Shown piece by piece: positions 5,099-5,104 of a stretch of 5,104 nt of DNA. Position numbers and translations under genes: made by a program. This DNA comes from an uncultured Methanomassiliicoccaceae archaeon (lineage in GTDB: Archaea > Thermoplasmatota > Thermoplasmata > Methanomassiliicoccales > Methanomethylophilaceae). Each line of letters begins with the position of its first letter. The stretch's first letter is position 1. The stretch lies in NCBI GenBank assembly GCA_945492685.1, contig CALYUZ010000082.1, positions 1 to 5,104 of the forward strand. The letters are read 5' to 3'. The notes beneath the pieces were generated by a model, which made no database searches, had not been told where the DNA came from, and saw only the letters and a program-made list of their open reading frames with translations.

Positions 5099-5104
5099 GG
5101 GAAA

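Overview
The window most likely comes from an archaeon, and I would guess a gut-type Methanomassiliicoccales (Thermoplasmatota). The sequence evidence for archaea is as follows. Coding DNA is GC-rich but uses AGG and ATA codons freely. Several TATA-like boxes sit about 25 bp upstream of plausible transcript starts. The ribosome binding sites match the archaeal 16S tail (GGAGGT, GGTGATC). There is an exported protein that combines Listeria/Bacteroides-type (InlB B) repeats with a transglutaminase-like domain. The order-level assignment is inference; no rRNA or methanogenesis gene is present to settle it.

Left half (1-2115, plus strand): the last roughly 430 codons of a glycerol kinase (glpK, cut by the left edge) are followed, after 76 bp holding a TATA-like box, by a complete classical short-chain dehydrogenase/reductase of the FabG type. 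Both are cytoplasmic metabolic enzymes with intact active-site residues. They are co-directional, but the gap with its own TATA box suggests the reductase can be transcribed separately.

Middle (2116-2183): a short convergent intergenic gap holds two GC-rich hairpins, the first followed by a short T run. This is probably the terminator region separating the left block from the right block.

Right half (2184-4868, minus strand): two genes for exported proteins. The downstream one (2184-3992) is a 602-residue membrane-anchored multidomain surface protein: N-terminal anchor, B-repeat, beta-rich domain without a recognised family, second divergent B-repeat, PKD/Ig-like segment, and a C-terminal transglutaminase-like cysteine peptidase domain with Cys521, His547 and a probable Glu574. 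The upstream one (4191-4868) is a 225-residue secreted protein with a clear signal peptide and a very acidic C-terminal third; I cannot assign it to a family. Whether the two act together is unknown.

Right edge (4869-5104): an AT-richer region without a gene. It carries the minus-strand promoter of the 225-residue protein, three TTGGCGG repeats (two exactly 21 bp apart), a plus-strand TATA box, and a strong ribosome binding site at the last bases. A plus-strand gene therefore probably starts just beyond the window.
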